From the NCBI GenBank assembly GCA_003223875.1, contig QHWY01000172.1, positions 1 through 39,245 of the forward strand: a stretch of 39,245 nt of DNA, read 5' to 3'. Position 1 is the first letter of the stretch. Each line of letters begins with the position of its first letter. The stretch comes from Acidobacteriota bacterium. GTDB lineage: Bacteria > Acidobacteriota > Terriglobia > 20CM-2-55-15. Shown here piece by piece: positions 15,121-23,357 of this stretch. The notes below the pieces were generated by a model, which saw only the letters and a list, made by a program, of their open reading frames with translations, was not told where the DNA came from and did no database searches. The translations under genes were made by a program, and so were the position numbers.

Positions 15121-15801
15121 TCAACCGATTTTTAGAAACTGCAGGCCTGAATCCTGCCAACGGGGGATCGAGTATTCCAGGGCCTGGAGCATATGCGATC
15201 GGTCGGCATTGGCCGCGTGATGATCGCCGTCGTGGAGAAGAACAATGTCGCCGTTTCTGGCTTTGCGCAGCCGGCGGCTCACGCGTGCTGCGGGCTGCGG
15301 CTTCCAGTCCCGCCCGGAAACGGACCACATGACGATTTTAGAAAGTCCCATCTCACGAACCGCTGAATGAAATTGCGGACCTCGAAAGCCGAATGGTGGC
15401 CGGACTATGGTGGTACCTTGGCCCGTGGCTGTGAATACAGCATCTTCACATCGGCTCAGTTCGTCCCTGATCTGCCGGCGTGTCAGGAAAAGCAGGCTGG
15501 GATGTCCGTACGTATGATTCCCAATCGCGTGGTTGGCTGCGCGAATCTCTTTAGCGAGTTGGGGATACTCTTTAACGTACTTACCAAGAACGAAGAATGT
15601 CGCGGGTACCCGATATTTTTCCAAAAGCGCGAGCAACTTTGACGTGACCCGAGGATTCGGTCCATCATCGAACGTAAGCGCGCAGGCATTGCCGGCGCTT
15701 GAAACCGTCGTCCCGAACAACTGCGATCGCGGGTGAAACGCGCCCCACGCCGGAACTCCTAGCGCAGCCACCGTTGGAACGATAATCTCCAATGGATTCA
15801 T
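15121..15801 (-). CDS. polysaccharide deacetylase (NodB-homology, CE4)
   Basis: The protein is 226 residues from ATG 15801, where MNPLEIIVPTVAALGVPAWG gives a plausible N-terminal membrane anchor or signal; an in-frame upstream start at 15831 is less likely. CE4 motifs are complete: TFDDGP (motif 1), HTYGHP (motif 2, zinc His ligands), RPPFGFRGP (motif 3), DWKP (motif 4) and IVLLHDG (motif 5). Such enzymes remove N-acetyl groups from peptidoglycan or other cell-envelope glycans. The gene follows the hopanoid operon on the same strand but is separated from it by about 325 bp with a hairpin element, so it is probably a separate unit. Confidence 0.88.
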   Translation of the reverse strand: MNPLEIIVPTVAALGVPAWGAFHPRSQLFGTTVSSAGNACALTFDDGPNPRVTSKLLALLEKYRVPATFFVLGKYVKEYPQLAKEIRAANHAIGNHTYGHPSLLFLTRRQIRDELSRCEDAVFTATGQGTTIVRPPFGFRGPQFHSAVREMGLSKIVMWSVSGRDWKPQPAARVSRRLRKARNGDIVLLHDGDHHAANADRSHMLQALEYSIPRWQDSGLQFLKIG

Positions 15802-16126
15802 CGCCAAGCATTCTAAGTGCGGACAGACCATCGTGCTAGCCCATTTGGGGCATGTGTCTTATGTTTGACTCATTCAAGGAATTTCCTGATAAATCCGGCT
15901 CAGCCAGAGTTCTCAAAGATTCACATCGGCCCACCATCAGCACTGGACCTCGACCGACGTTTGTTTTCTCGCTGAGTCCCGGGGGAAGGTCTACAAAAGG
16001 CACAAAACCAGCCCAAAAAGCACAAAGAACTCTTTTTTGTCCTTTTTTTTGGTCTTCATTGTGCTTTTTGTGTTCGTTCCGCTTTTGTTGGCGCAAAGCC
16101 GCTCGAATGGATTGATTGCGTGCATT
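15802..16126. other. intergenic region between hpnE and the deacetylase gene
   Basis: The only structure I can support in these 325 bp is the A/T-rich inverted repeat at 16013-16073. Short open frames on both strands show no recognisable features and are judged to be chance. Confidence 0.5.
16013..16073. repeat. long A/T-rich hairpin, dispersed TTTTTGTG element copy 2 (likely end of the hopanoid operon)
   Basis: Bases 16013-16030 and 16056-16073 are inverted copies matching at about 15 of 18 positions around a 25-base loop. The arms contain AAAAAGCACAA and TTGTGCTTTTT. It lies downstream of hpnE in the direction of transcription and ends in a T-run, so it could terminate the operon. It belongs to the same sequence family as 581-606 and 32288-32363. 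Confidence 0.5.
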
Positions 16127-17500
16127 CTAGGTGCGCACAAACCACCGTGCCAGTCCGTTTGGGTAAATGTCGGTACGAACCAGCGTGGCGGGCGATCCTT
16201 CCCTCGACAGAATCGCTTCCGCCGCCTGATATCCGCTGCGGACAGCGCTTTCCATTGTTGCGGGCCAGCCTGTATTCGTCCAATCGCCGGCAAGAAACAA
16301 ATTCGGGACTGCCGTTGTTTGCGAGGGCCGCCAGCGATCGCAACCCGGCGCCGGTGAAAACGTAGCGGCATTCTCACGAATCACGACCGCACGCAGCAAG
16401 GAGGCTTCTTTTGCCCCCGGTAACAGATCATTCAACTCATAGCGACAAATGTCGACAATCTCTTGCTGCGATCGGTTCGCGAGTTCGCGCGACGCGCTGA
16501 TCACGATTTGGACGTATCGATTCGTTCTATTGAAGATCCACTGAATCGTGTGATCGATCGACGTCAAAAACGGCTCTGCCATCACCGGGCGGTCAAACCA
16601 CATGTGGACACCCGTAATTGGCGACACCGAAAAATTCGCGAGGTTTGCGAACATCTCAGTCCGTCGGATCTCGTCTGGGACAAGCTTCGCTAAACGATCA
16701 AACGGCACAGCCAGAACGTAGTAGTTCCCACGAACTTCACCGCCTCCGTCCAAGCGAACGGCGTCCGCTTTGCCATTCGACAGACAAATCTCGCTTACCA
16801 AACAGCGCGTGCGCACTTCTCCGCCGTGTTTCTGAATGGGCTCGCAGCAGGAGGCATACAAATCGGCCAGTGGAACGGCGGGAACACCCATTCCGAAGCC
16901 GGCCGAATTGGAAAGGAACGCTTTCCAAAACACCAGAATGCCGTAACGCGCATCGGTGCGGTCGAGTTCCTCATTCAGCGCGCTGACGAGAACAACGCGC
17001 CAGAAATGATCGATCGCTCGAGGAGTTTGCCTTGCCTCACGCAGCCATTCGAGCATCGTCGTACCGTCTCTGATTGTGGGGCTTCCGCCACTCGCGAGTA
17101 TGCGAAACATGGCGCGCGCGATCGAAAATTTGTCCCGGACTGTCAGAAGCGGTAAAGCCGCGAACGATGGAGCCAGATGCAGGGGCGCCGGCAGCTTCGA
17201 GGGTCGGATCCGGCCGCGCCGCCCCTTTGAATCCGAAAAGATCAGTTCGTTGTAATAGTGAATCTTGTCGGCGACGCCGGCTCGTCGAAAGAAATCTTCT
17301 AAATTGGTGCAGCACCGTAGTGTCACGTGCTGGCAATTGTCGATGGATTCTCCGGATGGAAGGCGGTAGGACGTCGCGCGCCCGCCAAGCCGTGGATTCT
17401 TCTCCAGCAGAGATACGCGCATCCCGTGTTCGGCGAGCGCGAGCGAGGCGGCGAGTCCCGCAAGACCGCCGCCGACGACAACTACGTGTGGCGGAGGCAT
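16127..17500 (-). CDS. hpnE: squalene-producing FAD-dependent oxidoreductase HpnE
   Basis: The protein is 457 residues from ATG 17500. The frame is open 50 codons further upstream, but those codons overlap hpnD and lack homology. The N-terminus MPPPHVVVVGGGLAGLAAS is the FAD-binding GxGxxG Rossmann motif, followed by LLEKNPRLGGRATSY, typical of the amine-oxidase/phytoene-desaturase family. The C-terminal FAD motif is NLFLAGDWTNTGWPATMESAVRSG. HpnE reduces hydroxysqualene to squalene, the last step of the HpnC/D/E route. The gene overlaps the end of hpnD by 19 bp and is the last gene of the leftward hopanoid operon. Confidence 0.93.
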   Translation of the reverse strand: MPPPHVVVVGGGLAGLAASLALAEHGMRVSLLEKNPRLGGRATSYRLPSGESIDNCQHVTLRCCTNLEDFFRRAGVADKIHYYNELIFSDSKGRRGRIRPSKLPAPLHLAPSFAALPLLTVRDKFSIARAMFRILASGGSPTIRDGTTMLEWLREARQTPRAIDHFWRVVLVSALNEELDRTDARYGILVFWKAFLSNSAGFGMGVPAVPLADLYASCCEPIQKHGGEVRTRCLVSEICLSNGKADAVRLDGGGEVRGNYYVLAVPFDRLAKLVPDEIRRTEMFANLANFSVSPITGVHMWFDRPVMAEPFLTSIDHTIQWIFNRTNRYVQIVISASRELANRSQQEIVDICRYELNDLLPGAKEASLLRAVVIRENAATFSPAPGCDRWRPSQTTAVPNLFLAGDWTNTGWPATMESAVRSGYQAAEAILSREGSPATLVRTDIYPNGLARWFVRT

Positions 17501-18372
17501 AGTTCCGGTTTCCAAAGACCAGTGCCCGCGCGCAGCATGATCCAGGCTTTTTCCACGGGGGAGAGACCGGGATGCCGCTTGGCGAGAACGTCGTACCGGA
17601 TCGCCTCGATCTTTTCCAGGATACCGCTGTAAATCCGCATCAAAGTCCACAACGCAGCCTGGCTGTCGGTGTTGACAAGATTCAGCAGGGGCGCACCCTC
17701 CGCATAATATTGCCAGGCTCGGCTCGTTTCGAACCGCATGAGTTCAGTAAATGCAGGACTCGCGGCGTCACTCCCAAAATCCTCTGCCGTGCAACTGAAC
17801 CGCGCGAGATCCTCTTCCGGAAGATAGACGCGTCCCATCGAATAATCTTCCGGAACATCCCGAAGGATGTTTGTGAGTTGAAATGCGATGCCCAACTTTG
17901 GTGCGAACTCCAGGGCGGTTGAATCTTCAAAGCCGAAAACGTGCACACAACAAAGACCAACTGTGCCCGCGACGCAATAACAGTAGCGCTCGAGAAGTTT
18001 GAACGTGGGGTAGACTTTGACGGTAAGGTCCATCTCCGCGCCATCCATCAAATCATGAAAATAGGCAGCGGGAATTTTGAACTGCTTGACCGCGTGATGA
18101 AACGCAGGCAAGATGCGGCTGCCGTCATACTCGCCCTCGAGAGCCCGATCCAGCGCTACACGCCACGCTTTCAACCCTTCACTCTTGTCCTCGGTTGCCT
18201 TGTCGGAATCGGAAATGTCGTCGGCGTGACGCATGAAAGCATAGAGGGCGCAGAGCGCATCACGTTTCGCAGCAGGCAGCAGGGCGAACCCATAATAAAA
18301 ATTGCGGGCGGCCGCGCGAGCCAGGCGGCGGCAATGTTCGTACGACGCCGCCAGGTCTTTAACGTCGAGCAT
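17482..18372 (-). CDS. hpnD: presqualene diphosphate synthase HpnD
   Basis: The protein is 296 residues from ATG 18372, overlapping hpnC by 14 bp; an upstream in-frame start at 18399 is possible. It is a squalene/phytoene-synthase-family all-alpha enzyme with both Asp-rich Mg-diphosphate motifs: HADDISD and NILRDVPEDY. YCYCVAGTVGLCC is the conserved substrate-pocket block. It condenses two farnesyl diphosphates to presqualene diphosphate. It is distinguished from its neighbour HpnC by sequence class and operon order. Confidence 0.92.
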   Translation of the reverse strand: MLDVKDLAASYEHCRRLARAAARNFYYGFALLPAAKRDALCALYAFMRHADDISDSDKATEDKSEGLKAWRVALDRALEGEYDGSRILPAFHHAVKQFKIPAAYFHDLMDGAEMDLTVKVYPTFKLLERYCYCVAGTVGLCCVHVFGFEDSTALEFAPKLGIAFQLTNILRDVPEDYSMGRVYLPEEDLARFSCTAEDFGSDAASPAFTELMRFETSRAWQYYAEGAPLLNLVNTDSQAALWTLMRIYSGILEKIEAIRYDVLAKRHPGLSPVEKAWIMLRAGTGLWKPELCLRHT

Positions 18373-19273
18373 AAGTAAGCGCGTGTTCTCCAAGCGCACG
18401 GCCGATCAATTTAAGTTTTGTCGCGCCGGTGAGCGTAGGTCTATGTTCGAGAGTGTTGTAACCGATGGATTCGATCGCGTCAAGCACGGCCAATCCGCCC
18501 CGGCTGAACAATTCGATGTCGACCCGCAGATTCGGCGCGACCGATCGAGCGAGGGGGAGACCTCTTTCAAACAATTCGCGCGTTCGCTGAACGAGGATCC
18601 GCATTAGACCGGCAAACCGCCCATCGAAGCGCCGCCCGAAGAGGTCCGGTTCCGTCATGCCCTGCGCCGTGATCAAATCCGCGGGAATATAGATGCGATC
18701 CTTACCGAGGTCGCGCGAAACGTCTTGCCAAAAATTCGCGAGTTGAAGGGCCGTACATGTGAAATCCGATAGATTCTGTCGCTCACGATCTCTATACCTA
18801 CAGAGATAAAGAACCAGACGGCCCACTGGGTTTGCGGAATACCGGCAATAGTCCATAATGGTATCCCAGTTTGCATAGCGCCGGACGTTCTGGTCTTGCC
18901 GAAACGCAGTCAGGAGATCTGAAAACGGCTCGATCGGAATTTCAAACTGCTCGATCGTTCCGTGAAGCGCGATGAACACGGGATGCGCAGCCGCGCCGGA
19001 ATAACATCTGTCGAGTTCGGTACCCCACCAGTTCAACAACTCCATGGCGGCAGACCGATCTGGAATTTCATCGGCCAAATCGTCGGCCCACCGGCAGTAG
19101 GCGTAGATGTTGTAAAAGTGCTGCCGTAAGTGACGCGGTAGAAACACCGACCCTACGATGAAGTTTTCGTAATGGTGGGTTGCAAGCCAGCGCGTGTACT
19201 GCTCCGCTTGCTTGACGGAACTGCCGGAAGGCGGCAATTCTCGAGCAATTTCCAGGTCTAACGGCAACTGCAT
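18359..19273 (-). CDS. hpnC: hydroxysqualene synthase HpnC
   Basis: A 304-residue squalene/phytoene-synthase-family protein. The Asp-rich motifs are YCRWADDLADE and NFWQDVSRDLGKDRIYIP. HYENFIVGSVFLPRHLRQHFYNIYAYCR is written in the typical HpnC N-terminal order (HYENF, then FLP). It converts presqualene diphosphate to hydroxysqualene. It starts 1 bp after the stop of the upstream dehydrogenase and is translationally linked to hpnD. Confidence 0.93.
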   Translation of the reverse strand: MQLPLDLEIARELPPSGSSVKQAEQYTRWLATHHYENFIVGSVFLPRHLRQHFYNIYAYCRWADDLADEIPDRSAAMELLNWWGTELDRCYSGAAAHPVFIALHGTIEQFEIPIEPFSDLLTAFRQDQNVRRYANWDTIMDYCRYSANPVGRLVLYLCRYRDRERQNLSDFTCTALQLANFWQDVSRDLGKDRIYIPADLITAQGMTEPDLFGRRFDGRFAGLMRILVQRTRELFERGLPLARSVAPNLRVDIELFSRGGLAVLDAIESIGYNTLEHRPTLTGATKLKLIGRALGEHALTYARR

Positions 19274-19274
19274 G

Positions 19275-20333
19275 CTAAGGCATCACGGCTACTTTGAGCT
19301 GACCGTTCCGGTTTTTCATGTGCTGGAACAAATCGGGCAGCTCGGTTAGACGGATCTCGCCGGTTACGAAATCGCGGGCGCAAACTTCGCCGCGCGAGAT
19401 GGCGTCCAGAGCTTCGCGGATAAACCGGGGTGTGTGATGGAAGCTCGACTTGATAGTGATTTCCGAATAATGAAGTGCCGATGACTCGAATTCCACTTTC
19501 GTTCCCCGCGGGCATCCACCGAAAAGATTGACAGTCCCTCCGCAACGCACCATTTGGATGGCCCATTGCCAGGTGGTCGGAGTGCCTACGGCTTCAATAA
19601 CCGCGTCGGCGCCGAGTCGCCGATGCGTCAGTTGTCGGACGGCAGCAATAGCGTTTTCCGTCTTCGAGCAGTCGATTGCTGCAGCAGCGCCAACCTGCTC
19701 GGCAGCTTTCATTTGGCTGCTGCGCTTACCAACAGCGATGACACGAATCCCGCGGCCGGACAGAATCCGCATGAATTTTAGTCCAATCGGTCCGCAGCCG
19801 ATGACCACTACAGTGTCGCCGGCCTGCACGCCTGTTTCTTCAATACCTCGCAAAACGCAGGCGAGCGGCTCGACCAGGGCAGCGTCTACGAAAGAGAGAT
19901 GCCGCGGGATCTCCATGACATTCTCACGCAGGATGCGCCCCGGAATAAGGTTGTACTCGGCGTAAGCACCATTGTTGAAGACAAGGTCCTCGCACAGATT
20001 TGCCCGGTCCTTTAGGCAGAAAAAGCATTCGTTACACGGAGCGGAATTCGCGGCCACAACACGCATACCCGGCTGAAAACGGTGACGGACGGCCTCACCC
20101 GCTTCTTCGACAACACCGGCAAGCTCATGCCCGAATAAGGCCGGCGGCGTAATCATCCGGGCGTGGTAGCCTTGCTTCCATACCTTGAAATCCGTACCGC
20201 AGGTGAGCGCTACTTTGACGCGGACCAGAATATCCTCGGCACCAACGGCGGGAATAGCTACTTTTTCGATTTTTAGATCTTCGCGGCCGTACAATACGGC
20301 CGCCATCATGTGTCCGTTGCGCTCTCGATTCAC
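19275..20333 (-). CDS. zinc-dependent medium-chain dehydrogenase, second of a tandem pair in the hopanoid operon
   Basis: The protein is 352 residues from GTG 20333, which overlaps the preceding stop as GTGA; ATG 20309 is an alternative start. The catalytic zinc site is LTCGTD and FGHELAG. The structural zinc site is intact (PCNECFFCLKDRANLC, Cys-x2-Cys-x2-Cys-x7-Cys). The NAD(P)-binding Rossmann motif is VVVIGCGPIGLKFM. This is the sorbitol/threonine-dehydrogenase-like branch of the MDR superfamily. It sits between hpnG and hpnC, embedded in the operon by overlapping codons. The location suggests a reductive or oxidative step on the hopanoid side chain, such as ribosylhopane to bacteriohopanetetrol, which is inference. 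The substrate cannot be read from the sequence. Confidence 0.85.
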   Translation of the reverse strand: MNRERNGHMMAAVLYGREDLKIEKVAIPAVGAEDILVRVKVALTCGTDFKVWKQGYHARMITPPALFGHELAGVVEEAGEAVRHRFQPGMRVVAANSAPCNECFFCLKDRANLCEDLVFNNGAYAEYNLIPGRILRENVMEIPRHLSFVDAALVEPLACVLRGIEETGVQAGDTVVVIGCGPIGLKFMRILSGRGIRVIAVGKRSSQMKAAEQVGAAAAIDCSKTENAIAAVRQLTHRRLGADAVIEAVGTPTTWQWAIQMVRCGGTVNLFGGCPRGTKVEFESSALHYSEITIKSSFHHTPRFIREALDAISRGEVCARDFVTGEIRLTELPDLFQHMKNRNGQLKVAVMP

Positions 20334-21430
20334 GGCAAGATCACCAACTTGAGCGAATCCTCCGCAGGATGAGAAGCCAGCCGGAAAGCATCGCCGATAG
20401 CTTCGAGTGAAAAACGATGGGAAATCAATTCCCGGAATAAACCCCGATTTCTAAATACCAATTCAGCCGATCGCTCCTGCCAATCGATGGACGCACTATA
20501 GCTGCCTAAAATTTCCTTTTCTTCGATGCCGACAGCCGCTGCCGGAAACTCAATTTGCATGAGCGGATCGTTTTGAGCGAACAACAGTACCCGGCCTCCC
20601 GGCCGCGCAACGTTGAGCGCAAGTGGCACGGTTTTCGGATCCGCCGCAGCAATCAATACAGCATCCGCACCAATCCCACCGCGATAGCCCCGCGTCTCGG
20701 CGGCAACGTCAGCAGATTTAGGATCAAAACACATTACCGATCCAAAACGCACGCTCATTTGTTGGCGGAACGGAATCGGATCGCTGGCCAACACGGTCGC
20801 GCCGGTCTGGCGGGCGAGGAACGTCAACAACAATCCTATGGGACCCTGCCCGATCACGAATACGAGTTCATCACCGACGATGCGAGCTTTGTCGATCGCT
20901 TTCAAGCACGTGTTCACGGGCTCAATAAAGGTTGCTTCCTCAAACGAGACTTCCTCCGGAATCTGGACTATGCCGCGCTCTGCAATCCAGGGCATGACAC
21001 GTACGTACTGCGCGAAGCCGCCGCCGTTCGGATCGAATCCTGCGGTGAGGCCAACCTTTTTATACTGGGCGCATTGTGAATAGAGCTGACGATCACAATA
21101 GAAACAGCTCCCGCACGGTATATGATGAAAACTGCTGACGCGATCTCCCACCTTCCACCGGCGAACGCCGGACCCAACACTTACAATCGTTCCAGCGATT
21201 TCATGACCGAGGATTTGCGGCGGACGAACGAGCGCGTGCTGGACTTTTTTCACATCCGTTCCGCAAATGCCGCAAGCCGCCACACGCATGAGCACTTCGC
21301 CTTCGGAAATTTTTGGTACCGGAACGTTTTCCGGCTGTACCCGCCCCAAACCGCGATAAACACCGGCGCGCATGGTTTGATGGAGAGAACCGTCGACCAC
21401 AGAGTTGCGATCAATTTCGGTATAACTCAT
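20330..21430 (-). CDS. zinc-dependent medium-chain dehydrogenase, first of a tandem pair in the hopanoid operon
   Basis: The protein is 366 residues from ATG 21430, whose ATGA overlaps the hpnG stop. An 18-codon upstream extension inside hpnG is unlikely. The catalytic zinc ligands are in CGICGTDV and LGHEIAG, and the structural zinc set is IPCGSCFYCDRQLYSQC. The cofactor motif is VFVIGQGPIGLLLTFLARQ. It is clearly related to, but diverged from, the next gene, so the two may form a heteromer or act in sequence. The overlaps on both sides imply obligatory co-expression with hopanoid enzymes. The substrate is unknown; a sugar-like hopanoid side chain fits the family. Confidence 0.85.
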   Translation of the reverse strand: MSYTEIDRNSVVDGSLHQTMRAGVYRGLGRVQPENVPVPKISEGEVLMRVAACGICGTDVKKVQHALVRPPQILGHEIAGTIVSVGSGVRRWKVGDRVSSFHHIPCGSCFYCDRQLYSQCAQYKKVGLTAGFDPNGGGFAQYVRVMPWIAERGIVQIPEEVSFEEATFIEPVNTCLKAIDKARIVGDELVFVIGQGPIGLLLTFLARQTGATVLASDPIPFRQQMSVRFGSVMCFDPKSADVAAETRGYRGGIGADAVLIAAADPKTVPLALNVARPGGRVLLFAQNDPLMQIEFPAAAVGIEEKEILGSYSASIDWQERSAELVFRNRGLFRELISHRFSLEAIGDAFRLASHPAEDSLKLVILP

Positions 21431-22182
21431 CGGACCTCCACGCGCTCGGCATTCAACCGCAAGTCTGCTTGAGCGATGAGACATTTCAGGTACCTGTCTA
21501 GAAACTGCGCCAGGCTCCGCGCCGCTTTCGAAGTTTGAAATCCGAACCGCACGAGTCGGGGAAGATGAATCGGCGCCGACACGACTTGGGAAAGAGCGGG
21601 AAGCCAGTCAAATCGTCCGTCTTCCTTGATGGCTTGATTGAAGTCGAGCGGCAAATCCTGGTCTACACCATCGCAAATGGCGCGAACGGCAACTGCCCGC
21701 ACGCCATACCGTCGGGCTTCAGCTATCAGATGAAAGCTCTCCATTTCGACGGCATCCGCGATGGCGCCGAGTCGCAATTTGTCCGAAGCCGAAGTGACAA
21801 CAGCGTCAGCCGTTAGAAAGGAGTCGACCCTTGTGGCTCCGCACTGCAAGGCAAGTTCCAGGAGAGAATCGTCGCTCGTCATCACTCCATCTGGATTGTC
21901 GCGTTTAATCGTCGTCGCCACCACCACGGTTCCGACAGCGTGATTTCTTTTCAAACTTCCCGCCAAACCCGATACCACACACATGTCAGGCCGTTGTTCG
22001 AGCAATTTACGGAGGCTCGCAGTGCCGCGCGTTCCAATCCCACCGATCAGAACGTAAACCTCAGCTCCGCCGATTTTCGTCACATAAATCGGACGACTGC
22101 TTTCGCCAACGCGCTCGAAACTCTCTAAGCGCCGCCACGGTGCGAACTCCGCCCGAACGGCAAAAGACACGATTATCGTCAT
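21427..22182 (-). CDS. hpnG: hopanoid-associated nucleoside phosphorylase/nucleosidase HpnG
   Basis: A 251-residue protein of the MTA/SAH nucleosidase (purine nucleoside phosphorylase) superfamily. The N-terminus is short and lacks a signal. VLIGGIGTRGTASLRKLLE and CVVSGLAGSL are the ribose/phosphate loop and core strand. VEMESFHLIAEARRYGVRAVAVRAICD is the conserved ME-S block and active-site Asp. HpnG removes adenine from adenosylhopane to yield (phospho)ribosylhopane. The ATG overlaps the hpnA stop by 4 bp. The Shine-Dalgarno AGGAGG is supplied by the hairpin arm of the repeat element that extends hpnA. Confidence 0.9.
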   Translation of the reverse strand: MTIIVSFAVRAEFAPWRRLESFERVGESSRPIYVTKIGGAEVYVLIGGIGTRGTASLRKLLEQRPDMCVVSGLAGSLKRNHAVGTVVVATTIKRDNPDGVMTSDDSLLELALQCGATRVDSFLTADAVVTSASDKLRLGAIADAVEMESFHLIAEARRYGVRAVAVRAICDGVDQDLPLDFNQAIKEDGRFDWLPALSQVVSAPIHLPRLVRFGFQTSKAARSLAQFLDRYLKCLIAQADLRLNAERVEVR

Positions 22183-23357
22183 TCCCCTCCTCTCTGAGGA
22201 GGAGTGCCGCGAAGGTCAGTTCGGCCGAAACATTGCGCCGGTCTGTCTTTGATGCTTCGCCCTGTCGGGCTCGCGCTTCGCGCCACCCTGTCTTCGCCGC
22301 CAGCCTCTCGGCTGTCAGGCGCATCCTCCCCTCCTCTGCGAGGAGGGGAATAATTCGTTACGTACCCGTTACTGATATACCAATGAACCGCGCGTTCGAT
22401 GGCCGCCTCCACGCCGGTAGGTCTGAAACCCAACTCGCGCACCGCTCGTGACGCATCCACGAACATTTTGTGCTTTGCCATCCGGACACCTTCCAGAGGA
22501 ATCCGCGGTTCACGGCCCGTGATCGAGCAGAAGAAATGTTCCGTGTACCCTGCTGCGAGAGCTACAGCATAAGGCAGCCGCATCCGCGGAGCTGCGCGGC
22601 CGGCCTTTCGAGCCACCAGGACGAGGAAGTCTTTGAGAGTCATGTTGCGCTCGCCAAGAATGTAGCGTTCGCCGATCCGCCCGTGTTTTGCCGCGAGCCA
22701 ATGGCCTCCAGCAACATCATCGACGGCGACAAGGTTGAATCCGGTGTCGACGTACGCGGGCATCCGGCCGTTCAGAAAATCGACAATGATGCGGCCGGTT
22801 GGGGTCGGTTTCCAGTCACCGGCTCCCACCGGCGTCGTCGGATTTACGACGACCGCCGGAAAACCCTTTGCGACCGCCCCCATCACTTCCTCTTCCGCCA
22901 TGAATTTGGAACGCTTGTAGTGACCGATCATTTGATCCAAGCGGGCGGCGGTTCTCTCGTCCGGCAACCGCTCGCCGGCGGGAACAACAATGGTTGCGAC
23001 GCTCGACGTGTACACGAATCGCTCGACTCCAGCTTCCCGGCAGGCATCAATCAGGTTACGCGTTCCCACGACATTGTTTTCATAGATCTCATCCGGATTT
23101 TTCGCCCACAGGCGGTAATCCGCGGCAACGTGGAAAACCTGGCGCACACCAGCAAGAGCTTTCGCCAGTGACGACTTGTCCCGCAGATCACCGAAAACGC
23201 GGTCGACATTCAGACCCTCGATCGCTCGCAGCTGACTTGCCGGACGCACCAACACGCGAACGCGGTCGACTCGTTCAGCAAGTAGCCGCGTGACGTGCCG
23301 GCCGACAAAGCCGGTCGCTCCAGTAATGAGCGTTGTTATGGATTCGAGAGCTGCCAT
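22179..23357 (-). CDS. hpnA: hopanoid-associated NAD-dependent epimerase/dehydratase HpnA, with repeat-derived C-terminal extension
   Basis: A 392-residue extended short-chain dehydrogenase. TLITGATGFVGRHVTRLL is the NAD-binding glycine motif, and the catalytic set is YTSSVAT with YKRSKFMAE (Tyr-x3-Lys). The family averages about 330 residues; homologous sequence ends near residue 335 (AVHWYISNGYVTNY). The final ~57 residues (from SPPRRGGEDA to PPQRGGE) are encoded by the palindromic repeat at 22184-22348 and look like acquired intergenic sequence read in frame. HpnA's exact reaction is unsettled. Its start overlaps the end of hpnH by 22 bp. The enzyme core looks intact. Confidence 0.9.
   Translation of the reverse strand: MAALESITTLITGATGFVGRHVTRLLAERVDRVRVLVRPASQLRAIEGLNVDRVFGDLRDKSSLAKALAGVRQVFHVAADYRLWAKNPDEIYENNVVGTRNLIDACREAGVERFVYTSSVATIVVPAGERLPDERTAARLDQMIGHYKRSKFMAEEEVMGAVAKGFPAVVVNPTTPVGAGDWKPTPTGRIIVDFLNGRMPAYVDTGFNLVAVDDVAGGHWLAAKHGRIGERYILGERNMTLKDFLVLVARKAGRAAPRMRLPYAVALAAGYTEHFFCSITGREPRIPLEGVRMAKHKMFVDASRAVRELGFRPTGVEAAIERAVHWYISNGYVTNYSPPRRGGEDAPDSREAGGEDRVARSASPTGRSIKDRPAQCFGRTDLRGTPPQRGGE
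22184..22348. repeat. palindromic repeat element inserted at the 3' end of hpnA
   Basis: The element is bracketed by two G/C-rich hairpins: 22184-22204 (CCCCTCCTC ... GAGGAGGAG) and 22328-22348 (9-bp perfect stem, 3-base loop). Its interior contains CGCCCTGTCGGGCTCGCGCT at 22258-22277. That core recurs with one mismatch inside shc at 25631-25650. It encodes the anomalous Arg/Gly/Pro-rich tail of HpnA. Confidence 0.7.

Noticed and set aside
17501-17650. N-terminal 50-residue extension of HpnE
   Set aside because: It lies inside hpnD, lacks homology to the family, and the FAD motif starts right after ATG 17500.
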